Assembly (NCBI RefSeq): GCF_000430885.1
Contig: NZ_AUMW01000001.1
Span: 124,001-188,000, forward strand
Reading direction: 5' to 3'
DNA: 64,000 nucleotides
Source of the DNA: Desulfotruncus alcoholivorax DSM 16058
GTDB lineage: Bacteria > Bacillota > Desulfotomaculia > Desulfotomaculales > Desulfallaceae
Shown here: positions 50,902 through 60,110 of the stretch, in pieces
Position numbering within the stretch: position 1 is the first letter of the stretch
How the letters are laid out: every line of letters starts with the position of its first letter
The notes under the pieces: model-generated
Told to the model about the DNA's origin: nothing
What the model saw: only the letters and a program-made list of their open reading frames with translations
The model's database searches: none
Position numbers and translations under genes: made by a program

Positions 50902-52071
50902 TTATTTTACTGCAAAAACTTTGTTCATAACTTTATACATCTGTTGTAAAACGGAGGCTTTGTTGACGCCGGTCTGGGCCAGCAGCGGGAATTTTTGGAT
51001 CTCCCGGCCATCGAGTGTAACTACAAACTCGCCAACTTTTTGACCTTTTTTCACCGGGGCCTCGACTCCCTCCGATATGTTCTTATCGCCGCGGATTTTT
51101 TTCTTTTGTCCTTTAGGTACAGCCACGGCAATTTCTTCACCTGCAACTACACCGACCCGGTCAATGACGCCTTTGTCAACTTTTACAGTGTCCAGCTTAT
51201 CACCCTTTTCAGCAAAATTAACAGATTCGTAGCGTGCAAAGCCGTAATTAAAGATTTTTATCGTTTCTCTGAAATGGCTTCTTGGCTCGGGTGTACCCAA
51301 CACAACCGAGATTAATCTTAAACCGTCCCTTTTGGCCGTTGAGGCCAGGCAGTACTTGGCTTCGTTCGTCCAGCCGGTTTTGCCTGCATCGACCCCGCGA
51401 TACCACTTTAAAAGCTTATTGGTATTCCACAGGACAAAATCACCGCCCCGCAGGTCATAGCGATATATAGAAGAAACTTTTCTAAATTGCGGGTATTTCA
51501 ATGCTTCTCGCAGTATCACCGCCATATCTCTGGCGGAGGTATAGTGCCCCTCGGCCGGCAGGCCGGTAGGGTTGGCAAATTTGGTATGATTGCAGCCAAG
51601 TTCTTTGGCTTTAGCATTCATCATTTCTACAAAGGATTCAACCGAACCGGCAATATGCTCAGCTATAGCAACGCTGGCATCGTTGGCTGACCCCACGGCA
51701 ACTGAGATGAGCATGTCTTTCATACTCATTTCCTCACCGGGCTCCAGGTAGATTTGCGAGCCGCCCATTTTCCATGCGTTTTCCGAGACGGTTACCTTAT
51801 CTTCAAGACTTATTTTTCCCTGCTCCAGTGCTTCGCACGCCAGCAGCATTGTCATTAGCTTGGTTACACTGGCCATTGGCAGTTCTTTGTCCGGTTCTTT
51901 TGACCATAGTATTTTGCCGCTGTAAGCATCCATCAACACCGCAGATTCCGCCGTGGTCTCCAGTCCGGCCCCGGAGGGCTTTTGCTCAGTCGCTGCCAGC
52001 GCCGTCCCCGCTACAACTAACACAAGGAACAACAGCATAATATTAATCAAAAAGAAGTACCTGCGCTTCAT
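50902..52071 (-). CDS. dacF: D-alanyl-D-alanine carboxypeptidase DacF
   Basis: A penicillin-binding protein that trims peptide cross-bridges in the spore wall. The 389 residues have a signal peptide (1-27), the SxxK motif S68-K71 (ASVTKLM), SAN at 128-130, and KTG at 231-233, followed by a beta-rich C-terminal domain and an amphipathic tail helix. ATG 52071 is favoured over 52077 because its gap from GGAGG is nearer 7 nt. It lies upstream of spoIIAA, as in Bacillus. A 194-nt gap of unclear content separates them. Confidence 0.95.
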   Translation of the reverse strand: MKRRYFFLINIMLLFLVLVVAGTALAATEQKPSGAGLETTAESAVLMDAYSGKILWSKEPDKELPMASVTKLMTMLLACEALEQGKISLEDKVTVSENAWKMGGSQIYLEPGEEMSMKDMLISVAVGSANDASVAIAEHIAGSVESFVEMMNAKAKELGCNHTKFANPTGLPAEGHYTSARDMAVILREALKYPQFRKVSSIYRYDLRGGDFVLWNTNKLLKWYRGVDAGKTGWTNEAKYCLASTAKRDGLRLISVVLGTPEPRSHFRETIKIFNYGFARYESVNFAEKGDKLDTVKVDKGVIDRVGVVAGEEIAVAVPKGQKKKIRGDKNISEGVEAPVKKGQKVGEFVVTLDGREIQKFPLLAQTGVNKASVLQQMYKVMNKVFAVK

Positions 52072-52145
52072 CGACATTCCTCCCTGTTTTTATCGGCTCA
52101 AAATATTATGTGGAGGATAATGAAAGTTATGCGGCACAAGTTAAA

Positions 52146-52174
52146 ACCCGCGGGCAAAAAGTATACCCGCGGGT
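52146..52174 (-). terminator. Terminator of pdp
   Basis: ACCCGCGGG and CCCGCGGGT with an 11-nt loop, followed by TTTAACTTG on the minus strand. Each arm is itself palindromic, so alternate folds exist. Confidence 0.7.
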
Positions 52175-52188
52175 ATGTGTCGCTGGTT

Positions 52189-53496
52189 TTACCAGCCAAT
52201 GGTTTCCAGAATTAATTGAGGCTTTTCAGGACTGTCTGACGTAATTTTAAAAGCCGGTGCAGCAAGTTCGGCTACAGCATCCAGCGCGTCTTCCCGGTTA
52301 GTATGCAGTACCGCCAGCTCTTCACCTTTTTTGACGAAGTCACCTGGTTTTTTAGTTAAAACAATACCGGCTGCGTGATCGATAAGATCATCTTTGGACG
52401 CCCTGCCTGCTCCCAGCAGCATGGCCGCCCTGCCAACCAGCATTGTATCTATTTCAGCAATAAAACCCTCTTCAGGGGAGGTAACAGAGCATTTAAACGA
52501 CGCCTCCGGCAGTTTATCCGGATCATCAATAACTGAAGCGTCGCCACCCTGGGCTTCAATAAGCTGGTGGAATTTTTGCAAGGCTTTGCCTTGCTTGAGT
52601 AAATCCTCCAGCCGATCTCTGGCGCTTGCGGTGTCCTGACCGACTTCCCCCAGCACCAGCATGTGCGACCCGAGGGTTAGGCACAATTCCCTTAAATCCG
52701 CGGGACCTTCACCTTTCAATGTAGCCAGGGCCTCTTTAACCTCAAGGGCGTTGCCCACGGCGTAACCCAGCGGCTGGCCCATATCGGTCACCACTGCCAC
52801 CATGCGGCGGTTAACCATCTTTCCGATGGCAACCATCGCTTTGGCCAGGGCTGATGCTTCCTGTCTGGTTTTCATAAACGCCCCGCTGCCGCATTTTACA
52901 TCCAGCAATATAGCGTCTGCTCCTGAGGCAATTTTTTTAGAAGTCACGCTGGAAGCGATCAGCGGAATGCTGTCCACCGTGGCTGTTACGTCGCGTAAAG
53001 CGTACAGTTTTTTGTCCGCCGGCGCTATGATACCTGTTTGAGCCATCAGGGCGATACCAATTTCCCTGACTTGTTTGATAAAAGCTTCCGGCTGCAAGTT
53101 GACATTGAAACCCGGGATTGATTCCAGCTTGTCAATTGTGCCTCCGGTATGGCCCAGGCCACGCCCGCTCATTTTGGCCACCGGCACCCCGGCGGAGGCC
53201 ACCAGCGGGGCCAGCACAAGAGTTGTTTTATCCCCTACACCGCCGGTGCTGTGCTTGTCCACTTTAGTTCCGGGTATTTGTTCCAGGTTGATCAACTCTC
53301 CTGAATTAACCATGGCCATCGTTAAATCAGCGGTTTCCTGCCCGGTCATGCCCTGAAAATATATCGCCATCATCAGCGCCGAAACCTGGTAATCAGGTAT
53401 GGTTCCAGCTGTGTACCCCTGAATGAAATAATTTATTTCCTCCCGGGTAAGTTCCCCGCCGTTTCTTTTTTTGTAGATTAAATCATACATTTGCAT
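52189..53496 (-). CDS. pdp: Pyrimidine-nucleoside phosphorylase
   Basis: Cleaves thymidine and uridine using phosphate. The 435 residues have an N-terminal helical domain (GGELTREEINYFIQGYTAG), the KMSGRGLGHTGGTIDKLE signature with its phosphate/substrate residues, and the KHSTGGVGDKTTL loop. AAGGTG lies 7 nt before ATG 53496. With deoB it forms a nucleoside salvage pair. A pair of inverted repeat copies separates them. Confidence 0.95.
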   Translation of the reverse strand: MQMYDLIYKKRNGGELTREEINYFIQGYTAGTIPDYQVSALMMAIYFQGMTGQETADLTMAMVNSGELINLEQIPGTKVDKHSTGGVGDKTTLVLAPLVASAGVPVAKMSGRGLGHTGGTIDKLESIPGFNVNLQPEAFIKQVREIGIALMAQTGIIAPADKKLYALRDVTATVDSIPLIASSVTSKKIASGADAILLDVKCGSGAFMKTRQEASALAKAMVAIGKMVNRRMVAVVTDMGQPLGYAVGNALEVKEALATLKGEGPADLRELCLTLGSHMLVLGEVGQDTASARDRLEDLLKQGKALQKFHQLIEAQGGDASVIDDPDKLPEASFKCSVTSPEEGFIAEIDTMLVGRAAMLLGAGRASKDDLIDHAAGIVLTKKPGDFVKKGEELAVLHTNREDALDAVAELAAPAFKITSDSPEKPQLILETIGW

Positions 53497-53561
53497 TATA
53501 AATCACCTTATTTTATCAATACCTTAAATATAAACTTAATACCTTGCCTGAGCAATCGTTC

Positions 53562-53688
53562 GTTCATGTCATTGAGGGGAGTGAAACGACGTGGCAATCT
53601 ATTGTTCATGGATAGAGAACAAACCTCTTCTACAGGGTCGCAGATTTGGGGTCGGAGATTGCTTCGCTGCGCTCGCAATGACATGAAC
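53562..53688. repeat. Inverted pair of ATTGCGAGGAGC-type elements (copies 6 and 7)
   Basis: Two copies face each other. A 13-bp exact inverted repeat GTTCATGTCATTG (53562-53574) and CAATGACATGAAC (53676-53688) bounds them, with a second matching pair (GCAATCT/AGATTGC) inside. It could form a long stem between deoB and pdp. Confidence 0.75.
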
Positions 53689-53705
53689 AAGGACTCAGGT
53701 TACCC

Positions 53706-54881
53706 TTAAATAGAAATTTCCTCAAAAAAACAATCGCCCACCGGAAATGTTAAACCAAACAATGCTGCTACTGTGGCGGCTATATCACTGAAACTTGAAC
53801 GGGTGCCAAGGTTTATTCCATGCCGTAATTGTTGACCATAAACCAATAGCGGAACGTATTCCCTGGAATGATCCGTGCTGGCGGTGGTGGGGTCGCAACC
53901 GTGATCGGCAGTAATTATCAGTACATCCCGGGGCTGCATTGCAGCTTTAATTTCCGGCAGCCGCCGGTCAAATTCTTCCAGCGCGGCAGCATAGCCACGA
54001 AAATCATTCCGGTGCCCATACTGCTGGTCAAAGTCCACCAGGTTGGTAAAGATAAGCCCCCTGAACTGTTTTCGGGCCAACTCCAGTGTTTTATCGACAC
54101 CGTCCATGTTGCCGGTGGTATGTACAGATTCAGTTATCCCCTCTCCGGCAAAAATATCATTAATCTTGCCAACTGCAGCTACTTCTATATTGTTATCCTT
54201 TAAAAGGTTCAGCACGGTCCTGGCGGGAGGTTTGATTGAAAAATCGTGACGGTTGGCAGTCCTTTTGAAATTTCCGGGAGTCCCGGTAAAAGGGCGCGCT
54301 ATTACCCTGCCCACAGCGTGTTTTCCGGTCAGCAGTTCCCTGGCGACTCTGCACATCCGGTAAAGTTCCTCCAGCGGTATCACTTCTTCATGGGCAGCGA
54401 TTTGAAAGACACTGTCGGCGGAAGTGTAAACTATGGGTTTTGCAGTTTGCATGTGCAATGGGCCAAGTTCATCAATTATAGCCGTTCCCGAGGCTGCTTT
54501 ATTTCCAAGTATATCTCTGCCGATTTGTTCCTTAAACGGCTCAATTATTTCCGGGGGAAATCCATCAGGGTATACAGGAAAGGGGTGGTCCAGTATAATT
54601 CCGGACATTTCCCAGTGTCCCGTGGTGGTATCTTTACCGGGTGAGCGTTCAGCCATCTTACCATAGCAGGCTTCCGGGTGGTCAACAGGAGGAACGCCTG
54701 CAATATCAGTCAATAAACCCAGACCCATTGTCCCCAGGTTGGGCATATTTAAGCCCCCTACCGCCCTAGAACAGTTACCAAGCGTATTGCTGCCCACATC
54801 ACCGTACTTGTCCGCATCCGGAAGATATCCAATACCGGCGCTGTCCAGTACGATAAGCAGCACTTTTTTCTCAGATGACAT
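53706..54881 (-). CDS. deoB: Phosphopentomutase
   Basis: Interconverts ribose and deoxyribose 1- and 5-phosphates. The 391-residue alkaline-phosphatase superfamily protein has the metal-binding [12 protein letters not shown] start, the [11 protein letters not shown] substrate loop with the activated Thr, and ADHGCDPT near the C-terminus. ATG 54881 has GGAGGG 7 nt before it. It follows xerD by 18 nt and precedes pdp. Confidence 0.95.
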   Translation of the reverse strand: MSSEKKVLLIVLDSAGIGYLPDADKYGDVGSNTLGNCSRAVGGLNMPNLGTMGLGLLTDIAGVPPVDHPEACYGKMAERSPGKDTTTGHWEMSGIILDHPFPVYPDGFPPEIIEPFKEQIGRDILGNKAASGTAIIDELGPLHMQTAKPIVYTSADSVFQIAAHEEVIPLEELYRMCRVARELLTGKHAVGRVIARPFTGTPGNFKRTANRHDFSIKPPARTVLNLLKDNNIEVAAVGKINDIFAGEGITESVHTTGNMDGVDKTLELARKQFRGLIFTNLVDFDQQYGHRNDFRGYAAALEEFDRRLPEIKAAMQPRDVLIITADHGCDPTTASTDHSREYVPLLVYGQQLRHGINLGTRSSFSDIAATVAALFGLTFPVGDCFFEEISI

Positions 54882-54899
54882 ATCCAAACCCTCCAACTG

Positions 54900-55802
54900 T
54901 TACCCTTCAACTCTTCGTAGAGCCCTGGGGTGCGATTTGTTAAACACTTCCCTTAACCTGGTACCGGTTAGGTGAGTATATATCTGCGTGGTTGTTATAT
55001 CCGCGTGCCCCAACATTTCTTGCACCGACCTCAGATCGGCTCCGTTTTCCAGCAAATGGGTGGCAAAAGAATGCCGCAGGGTATGGGGCGTAATTTCCCT
55101 GATTCCCGCTTTACGGGCATACTTTTTAATTATTTTCCAAAACCCCTGCCTGCTTAATCTCTGCCCCCGCATATTCAAAAAAAGGGCGCTTTCGGCACGG
55201 TTTGCCGTTATTTTGGCCCTTCCCCTGCCCAGGTATTCCGTTAAGAAATTTTTTGCTATCGACCCTACCGGTATAATCCGCTCCTTGGAACCTTTACCGG
55301 TACAGCGGACATAGCCGGACTCAAGATCAACATGTTCAACATCCAAAGAAACCAATTCTGAAACGCGCATTCCGGTGGCGTACATTAATTCAAGCATGGC
55401 CTTGTCCCTTAGGCCGGCGGGATTGCCAATGCGGGGCTGTTCCAACAGCAACTCCACCTCGGACTGGCCAATTACGCCGGGTAATTTTTTTCCGGAACCG
55501 GGGGACTCCAAATTAGCGGTAGGGTCCCTGGCAAGTAAACCCTCGTCCAGCAGGAACCTACAAAACATTTTTAAAGCAGCCATATGACGGGCTATAGTGG
55601 CAGAAGAACGGCCCAGCCTTTTTAGTTCCAGCAAATAGTTTAATACCAGCACCCTGTCAATCCGGCCGGCAGTAAGCACCTGGCGATTAGCGCAAAAGGT
55701 TCTGAATTGTTTCAGGTCAAATTGATACGATTCTATAGTATTTTTAGCTAAACCCCGCTCGACTGCAAGGTAATCTAAAAATATTAAAATCTGTTTTTCC
55801 AT
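54900..55802 (-). CDS. xerD: Tyrosine recombinase XerD
   Basis: Resolves chromosome dimers at dif. The 300 residues have the N-terminal SAM-like domain (about 1-95) and the catalytic domain with Arg in TGMRVSEL, Lys in GKGSKER, HTLRHSFATHLL (His, Arg), and LGHADITTTQIYTH (His and nucleophilic Tyr). All six catalytic positions are present. ATG 55802 has GGGGG at correct spacing. Genomic context (spoIIM-xerD-deoB) is conserved in clostridia, which argues against a phage integrase. Confidence 0.94.
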   Translation of the reverse strand: MEKQILIFLDYLAVERGLAKNTIESYQFDLKQFRTFCANRQVLTAGRIDRVLVLNYLLELKRLGRSSATIARHMAALKMFCRFLLDEGLLARDPTANLESPGSGKKLPGVIGQSEVELLLEQPRIGNPAGLRDKAMLELMYATGMRVSELVSLDVEHVDLESGYVRCTGKGSKERIIPVGSIAKNFLTEYLGRGRAKITANRAESALFLNMRGQRLSRQGFWKIIKKYARKAGIREITPHTLRHSFATHLLENGADLRSVQEMLGHADITTTQIYTHLTGTRLREVFNKSHPRALRRVEG

Positions 55803-55807
55803 TGTTT

Positions 55808-56068
55808 TCAACCCCCGGCTTTACTTTTAATTTCAACATTACCCGGGATCTTTCCTCTGCAAGTAATAAAAAAGCCCGGGTTAACTAGCGGCGCCGGCGT
55901 TCTCCGCTCGTTGCTTTTAACCAACGGTATCTGCTTAGCTGGTGTGTCCCCTTTCCTAATAACACTGTAGAGTTGAACAGAGAGTAAAAGCAAAATGCAA
56001 AGAATTATAATAATTCTCATTAAAAGCATGACTTTATCTTTAATCCTGGATATGACAATAAAAAACAT
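55808..56068 (-). CDS. Hypothetical small membrane protein, 86 aa
   Basis: I do not recognise this protein. It has one strong membrane span (LLMRIIIILCILLLLSVQLYSV, about residues 15-36) near the N-terminus, and a short polar tail of about 50 residues. ATG 56068 has GGAGGC 6 nt upstream. It fills the gap between spoIIM and xerD, ending 5 nt before xerD. Coding support is fair, but the tail is low in recognisable features. Confidence 0.6.
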   Translation of the reverse strand: MFFIVISRIKDKVMLLMRIIIILCILLLLSVQLYSVIRKGDTPAKQIPLVKSNERRTPAPLVNPGFFITCRGKIPGNVEIKSKAGG

Positions 56069-56100
56069 ATCCCTGCCTCCTTGCACACTATGCCAAAAAT

Positions 56101-56733
56101 TTACCAGCCGGCCAACAGTGAGGCTGAATATTTAGCAAAACCAGGAGTAATGTAGGCTTCGGTAAGAGCCGCCAGAACAAAAGCAGCCAATACGCCCGTC
56201 ATAACCAAAGAATAACTTAAAAAAGCCGGCCATATTTTTGTTCTAGAATTAAAAAACCTTTTAATTAACAATATGGAAAAAGAAAGCGAAGCCGTTCCGC
56301 CGATAATCATTGCCGGGATGAAAAATATATTGTGAGGAAGCATAGATATTAATATCACCAGGAATCCGTGCAGTTCGTGATCCAAAGTTAAAAAACCGAT
56401 GCTAAAGCCCAGTATGAAACCTCGAATAAAAATATACGCCAAAACCAGGGGGAGGCAGATTATCGTCAACCCCAGGACGTACATAACAACGCCTACAACG
56501 ATATTGTCGTGTAAAGCTCCTCTGGCAACCTGCCCCTGGTTAATATCCAGTTCAGCCGCCTGGGATAAAAAGGACTGCAGGTATTGATGCAACTCCTGGG
56601 CCTGGTTCTCTTGAAGCGTATTGGCGCCCAGAGAACCAAATAAAATTCCCACACTAAAAACTATAATTACAATGAGATACAACGGCCAGCTTTTTTTAAG
56701 GGAGGCGGTCCAAATCCGGCTCAGATAGTTCAT
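56101..56733 (-). CDS. spoIIM: Stage II sporulation protein M
   Basis: A 210-residue integral membrane scaffold of the SpoIIDMP engulfment complex. It has five or six spans, with GILFGSLGANTL at the start of a long outer loop and LPHNIFFIPAMIIGG in the fourth, both SpoIIM signatures. GGGGGAAC lies 8 nt before ATG 56733. It is encoded 40 kb away from its partner SpoIIP. Confidence 0.95.
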   Translation of the reverse strand: MNYLSRIWTASLKKSWPLYLIVIIVFSVGILFGSLGANTLQENQAQELHQYLQSFLSQAAELDINQGQVARGALHDNIVVGVVMYVLGLTIICLPLVLAYIFIRGFILGFSIGFLTLDHELHGFLVILISMLPHNIFFIPAMIIGGTASLSFSILLIKRFFNSRTKIWPAFLSYSLVMTGVLAAFVLAALTEAYITPGFAKYSASLLAGW

Positions 56734-56784
56734 ATCGCCGTTCCCCCTTACAACCTGTCCAAGGCTTTATTGGTAATTTATATG

Positions 56785-57459
56785 TCAGGCCGGTCGCTGA
56801 TATTCTTCCCAAATAGCCCTGGTTATGTACTCAGCGGCCAGGATATCTTCCATGGAGTTACCACTGGCCGCGACAACCGTTATACCGGCGTTTAGCGAAT
56901 TGGCGAATTTAATTGCCCGGGACGCCGCCGCCCTGGCCGGTGCAGTGCCTTTTTTAGCCATTGTCCTGGCTACGGTGCCTGTAAGAACAACCGGTGCTCC
57001 GGCGTGCACAGCAGCGTCATAGGCTACGCCGCCCGTAGAAGTTGCAGCAATAGCCACCTTATTGCGGAAATCGCAAAGTTTGACGGTTTCGGCCCCAACA
57101 TTAGGCAATATGGAACCTACTCTGGCTCCGGTTTTGTCCAGACCGCAGCACAGCCTGGTTATTCCGCTTAATCTTTGCTCGTCCGTACCCACCCTGGGCT
57201 CGGCTATCAGGATCACCTCGACCCCCTTTTCCTTGGCCAGACGGCCCGCCAGCAGGCCTATCCCTTCCGGGTCAATCGTCACAGGGGGTGCTGCGGCATC
57301 CGGCGCCGCACCGAATACAGCCAGGGCGCCGGCATCCAGGGCGGCTTCCAGCGTGGTGGACATATCGATCACATCAACGATCACCACCACATCACCGTTC
57401 CTGGCCGCCTCCGCCGCACCGCTGGCATTAATGCCCAGCTTGACTGTTTTAATTTTCAT
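56785..57459 (-). CDS. ComB-like (2-phosphosulfolactate phosphatase fold) protein
   Basis: A 224-residue soluble protein. VVVIVDVIDMSTTLEAALDAGALAV resembles the first motif of ComB phosphatases (VVIDVLRATTT), but later residues are poorly conserved and the metal set is not evident, so the function is uncertain. A Gly-rich AATSTGGVAYDAAVHAGAPVVLTGT segment and a C-terminal AASGNSMEDILAAEYI helix are present. GGAGG lies 7 nt before ATG 57459. It precedes spoIIM by 50 nt. Confidence 0.6.
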   Translation of the reverse strand: MKIKTVKLGINASGAAEAARNGDVVVIVDVIDMSTTLEAALDAGALAVFGAAPDAAAPPVTIDPEGIGLLAGRLAKEKGVEVILIAEPRVGTDEQRLSGITRLCCGLDKTGARVGSILPNVGAETVKLCDFRNKVAIAATSTGGVAYDAAVHAGAPVVLTGTVARTMAKKGTAPARAAASRAIKFANSLNAGITVVAASGNSMEDILAAEYITRAIWEEYQRPA

Positions 57460-57700
57460 GCGAGTTCCTCCGGAATATATTAATGGTTAACCGCATAATG
57501 TTTGGTATATATTGGTTGAAGGTTGGTGTAATTATGCGTATTCGCATCTCCAGAAATTGTTTTTGTTACTGCGGCAAAATGGGTGATTTGCAAAAACTTT
57601 TACGGGGCTGGTCCCAATCTCAAATGACCGTAAAGGACTTTCTAAGCTCCTCTTTGCACTAGGGAGTTGGTCTGGTACCTGTGCCTTTCGGCATATTTTT
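57460..57700. other. Short gap between the DUF3866 and ComB-like genes
   Basis: 241 nt with no recognised gene, repeat or riboswitch. A TATATA on the minus strand near 57505 could be part of a promoter for the ComB-like gene. Confidence 0.4.
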
Positions 57701-58819
57701 TCATTGCTCCGGGGCCATCCTCCAGGTATGGTCTCTCCTTTTTTCCGCCATTTTTCCGGCATGGATGCCGGCGGCGCCTGCAGCCAGGAAAAATGCCGGG
57801 TCGTCTTTGACGGTCCGGCCCATTGACTTGACATTAACCCCTAGTTGTTGCAGCAAATCCAGCGCGGGAGTGCCTTCCTCCATTACCAGCCGGTGTTTTT
57901 CAGCCAGCCGGGCCGCCTTTACCTGCTCCCGTATAATCGACGCAAGATGATCAGGTAACCGGGGGAATACCAGGGTGCTTTTGGTTAGTGCAATGGTACC
58001 AAGTGCCGTAATTGTATGGTGGCTGATTCCCCGGTGTCGCTCACGCCGGTCGGCAAAGCTGATCCGGGGGATGGCAACGGGTTCACCAGCCAGTATATTT
58101 ACGGCATTAATTATTTCCCCCTGTTCAACTCCCGTAAACCCGTATTTTGACGCCGAGCCGACTATACCCGGGCCCATGGCCACAATCACCGCATCGGCTT
58201 TAGCGGCAGCCACGGCCGCCTGCAGTGCTGTATAAATATTGATGGTCTCCCAGTCACCGCCAAAGGCGTGCCCGCAAGTTATTGTGGCATCAATTAAACC
58301 CTTTTGATTAAGCTCATAAACCAGATCGCTCAGCCACAGAGGCAGCGCCGCCCCGTCCGTCATAATATAAACCACCCTCGACTCCATGCCCAGAGCCGCC
58401 TTGATCCCGGCGGCGGCAGGGGCAACCATGCTGTGCAAGGTCCCGATCACCACGGGTAAGCCGGACAGTGATTCTATCTGGTTGACCATATCCGATACAT
58501 GGCTTTCGGGTTCTTCGGCAGCCAGCACTTTAACCTGCCCCGGGCTGTAGCGCAGTTTCATAATGTGGCCGGCCTCAAGCATTTCTTTTTCCGGGGAAGT
58601 TATGTTGGCCATTACAAAATGTGAGCCGCCGGTGCCCAAATTCTTGGCCACAGCCGTCGTATTAAGCAGTACCTCGTCGCCCTCCGCCACCGGCCCGGTT
58701 ACAGCGTCATAATTATAGGCCCTGCCCGGGCTTTCACCGGGTATTTCCACTAAAACAAATGTCATTCCAGGACGCCGTGATATTATTTTTTGGACTATCC
58801 CCCGCTTAATCCTGATCAC
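57701..58819 (-). CDS. DUF3866 family protein
   Basis: A 372-residue soluble protein of unknown function. Start GTG 58819 follows AAAAGGGG by 7 nt and overlaps the M20 peptidase end by 14 nt. The first 75 residues are beta-rich, the remainder alpha/beta: SLSGLPVVIGTLHSMVAPAAAGIKAAL, AMGPGIVGSASKYGFTG and ERHRGISHHTITALGTIAL with a His pair look like functional segments. It is a family found mostly with the M20 peptidase upstream. The pairing hints at a shared step. Confidence 0.82.
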   Translation of the reverse strand: MIRIKRGIVQKIISRRPGMTFVLVEIPGESPGRAYNYDAVTGPVAEGDEVLLNTTAVAKNLGTGGSHFVMANITSPEKEMLEAGHIMKLRYSPGQVKVLAAEEPESHVSDMVNQIESLSGLPVVIGTLHSMVAPAAAGIKAALGMESRVVYIMTDGAALPLWLSDLVYELNQKGLIDATITCGHAFGGDWETINIYTALQAAVAAAKADAVIVAMGPGIVGSASKYGFTGVEQGEIINAVNILAGEPVAIPRISFADRRERHRGISHHTITALGTIALTKSTLVFPRLPDHLASIIREQVKAARLAEKHRLVMEEGTPALDLLQQLGVNVKSMGRTVKDDPAFFLAAGAAGIHAGKMAEKRRDHTWRMAPEQ

Positions 58820-59945
58820 ATAAAAGCCCCTTTTCCGCCGCTTCCTTAATGATAGCCAGAACATATTCCGCATCTTTAACCAGGTCTTCAACCGCTATAT
58901 ATTCCTCGGTAGTATGAACCTTTTTCATGGCGATGCCCAGGTTTACGGAAGGGATACCGTGTTGATTCAAAATATGGGTGTCACTGCCGCCGCCGGTGCT
59001 CTTAATCTCGGGCTTTAACCCGATTTTTACCGCGGCTTTTTGAGCCAGCCGCACAACCGGTTCGCTTTCCGGCACAAACATGGCCGGGTAAATTGTTTCA
59101 ACATTAATCTGCACCTTTGTTCCCGCATCACGCGCGGCTTTTTCCAGCGCATCACAGATAGCTCCGGTTTGATTGATCCTTTTTTGTTCGTTCAGGCTCC
59201 TGGTTTCCCCCTGCAGCGTTACCCTGTCCGGAACTATGTTAACTGCTTTACCACCGGTGATGATACCTAAATTGGCGGTGGTTTCTTCATCTATTCTACC
59301 AAGTGCCATTGCCGCCACTGCCCTGGAGGCAACCTGGATCGCATTGATCCCGTCTTCCGGATTAATTCCCGCATGGGCCGCCCGCCCGAACATTTCAGCC
59401 ACAATTTTATCCTGCGACGGGCCCTGGTTAACAATAGTGCCGGCTTGGCCATCCGAATCCAGCACAAATCCCATCTTTGCTGTAAGCCTTGAATAATCCA
59501 GCGCTTTGGCTCCGGAAAGACCGGTTTCCTCACACACGGTAAACACCAACTCCAGGTCTCCGTATGGAATCTCTTGCTCTTTCAACACCCGTACCGCTTC
59601 CAGGATAGCAGCAATTCCCGCCTTGTCATCGGAGCCCAACACAGTATCGCCGGCGGAGCGGATAATCCCGCTTTCTTCAACCGGTTTGATTCCCATGCCA
59701 GGAGTCACCGTATCCATATGAGCGCAAAATAAAACCGGCTGTGCTTCAACGTTCCCTTTTAATTTGGCAATGATGTTGCCTGTTTCAGTGCCTATTTCCT
59801 TTGCTGCTTCATCTATCGTTACCCCAAAGCCCAGAGCTGCAAGTTTTTCTTTAAGCAGTGCGGCCATCCGCCCCTCCCTGCCGCTCTCACTGCCCACCTG
59901 CACCAATTCCATAAATTCAGCCACCAATCGTTCCTTGTTAATCAA
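58806..59945 (-). CDS. M20 family metallopeptidase (PepT-like)
   Basis: A 379-residue di-zinc peptidase. CAHMDTV holds the first His, the second ligand Asp is in LGSDDKAGIAAI, and CEETGLSGAKAL has the catalytic Glu pair; the C-terminal TGGGSDTHILN carries further ligands. It is nearest to the tripeptidase/PepT-2 group. It begins with TTG 59945 after GGGTGG. It may cleave small peptides, and coupling to DUF3866 suggests a specific, undefined role. Confidence 0.88.
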   Translation of the reverse strand: MINKERLVAEFMELVQVGSESGREGRMAALLKEKLAALGFGVTIDEAAKEIGTETGNIIAKLKGNVEAQPVLFCAHMDTVTPGMGIKPVEESGIIRSAGDTVLGSDDKAGIAAILEAVRVLKEQEIPYGDLELVFTVCEETGLSGAKALDYSRLTAKMGFVLDSDGQAGTIVNQGPSQDKIVAEMFGRAAHAGINPEDGINAIQVASRAVAAMALGRIDEETTANLGIITGGKAVNIVPDRVTLQGETRSLNEQKRINQTGAICDALEKAARDAGTKVQINVETIYPAMFVPESEPVVRLAQKAAVKIGLKPEIKSTGGGSDTHILNQHGIPSVNLGIAMKKVHTTEEYIAVEDLVKDAEYVLAIIKEAAEKGLLCDQD

Positions 59946-59970
59946 ACGAACACCACCCTGTAATTTTTTT

Positions 59971-60039
59971 CAGGTATTCAGAATATTATGAGATGATAAA
60001 CCGTTCTCTGACTCCTGACTACTGACTTCTGACTCCTCT
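59971..60039. repeat. Dispersed TTCTGAATTC/CTGACTCCTG element (copy G)
   Basis: TATTCAGAAT, then GATAAACCGTTCTCTGACTC, then CCTGACTACTGACTTCTGAC. Direct repeat of copy H 140 nt away. Confidence 0.75.
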
Positions 60040-60060
60040 ATTGTACTTCTTTATTAATAT

Positions 60061-60095
60061 AATAACCGCCAATTCCCTTACTGTAAAACAAGGAT
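60061..60095. terminator. Large hairpin between two direct repeats
   Basis: AATAACCGCCA and TGGCGGTTATT form an 11-bp perfect stem around 13 nt. TTTTAT follows on the + strand, and TATATTAATAA on the minus. It lies past the gamma subunit gene, so it probably ends the oxidoreductase transcript. Confidence 0.6.
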
Positions 60096-60110
60096 GGCGG
60101 TTATTTTATG

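Noticed and set aside
53491-53709. Small frames on both strands between deoB and pdp
   Set aside because: Their translations (LRGVKRRGNLL and the like) are the known spurious product of the dispersed repeat.
54900-55802. XerD as a phage or transposon integrase
   Set aside because: The context spoIIM-xerD-deoB and the standard length fit the housekeeping recombinase, and no phage genes or att-like repeats are present.
57532-57834. 100-residue minus-strand frame
   Set aside because: It overlaps the end of the DUF3866 gene in another frame, and the residues beyond it look random.
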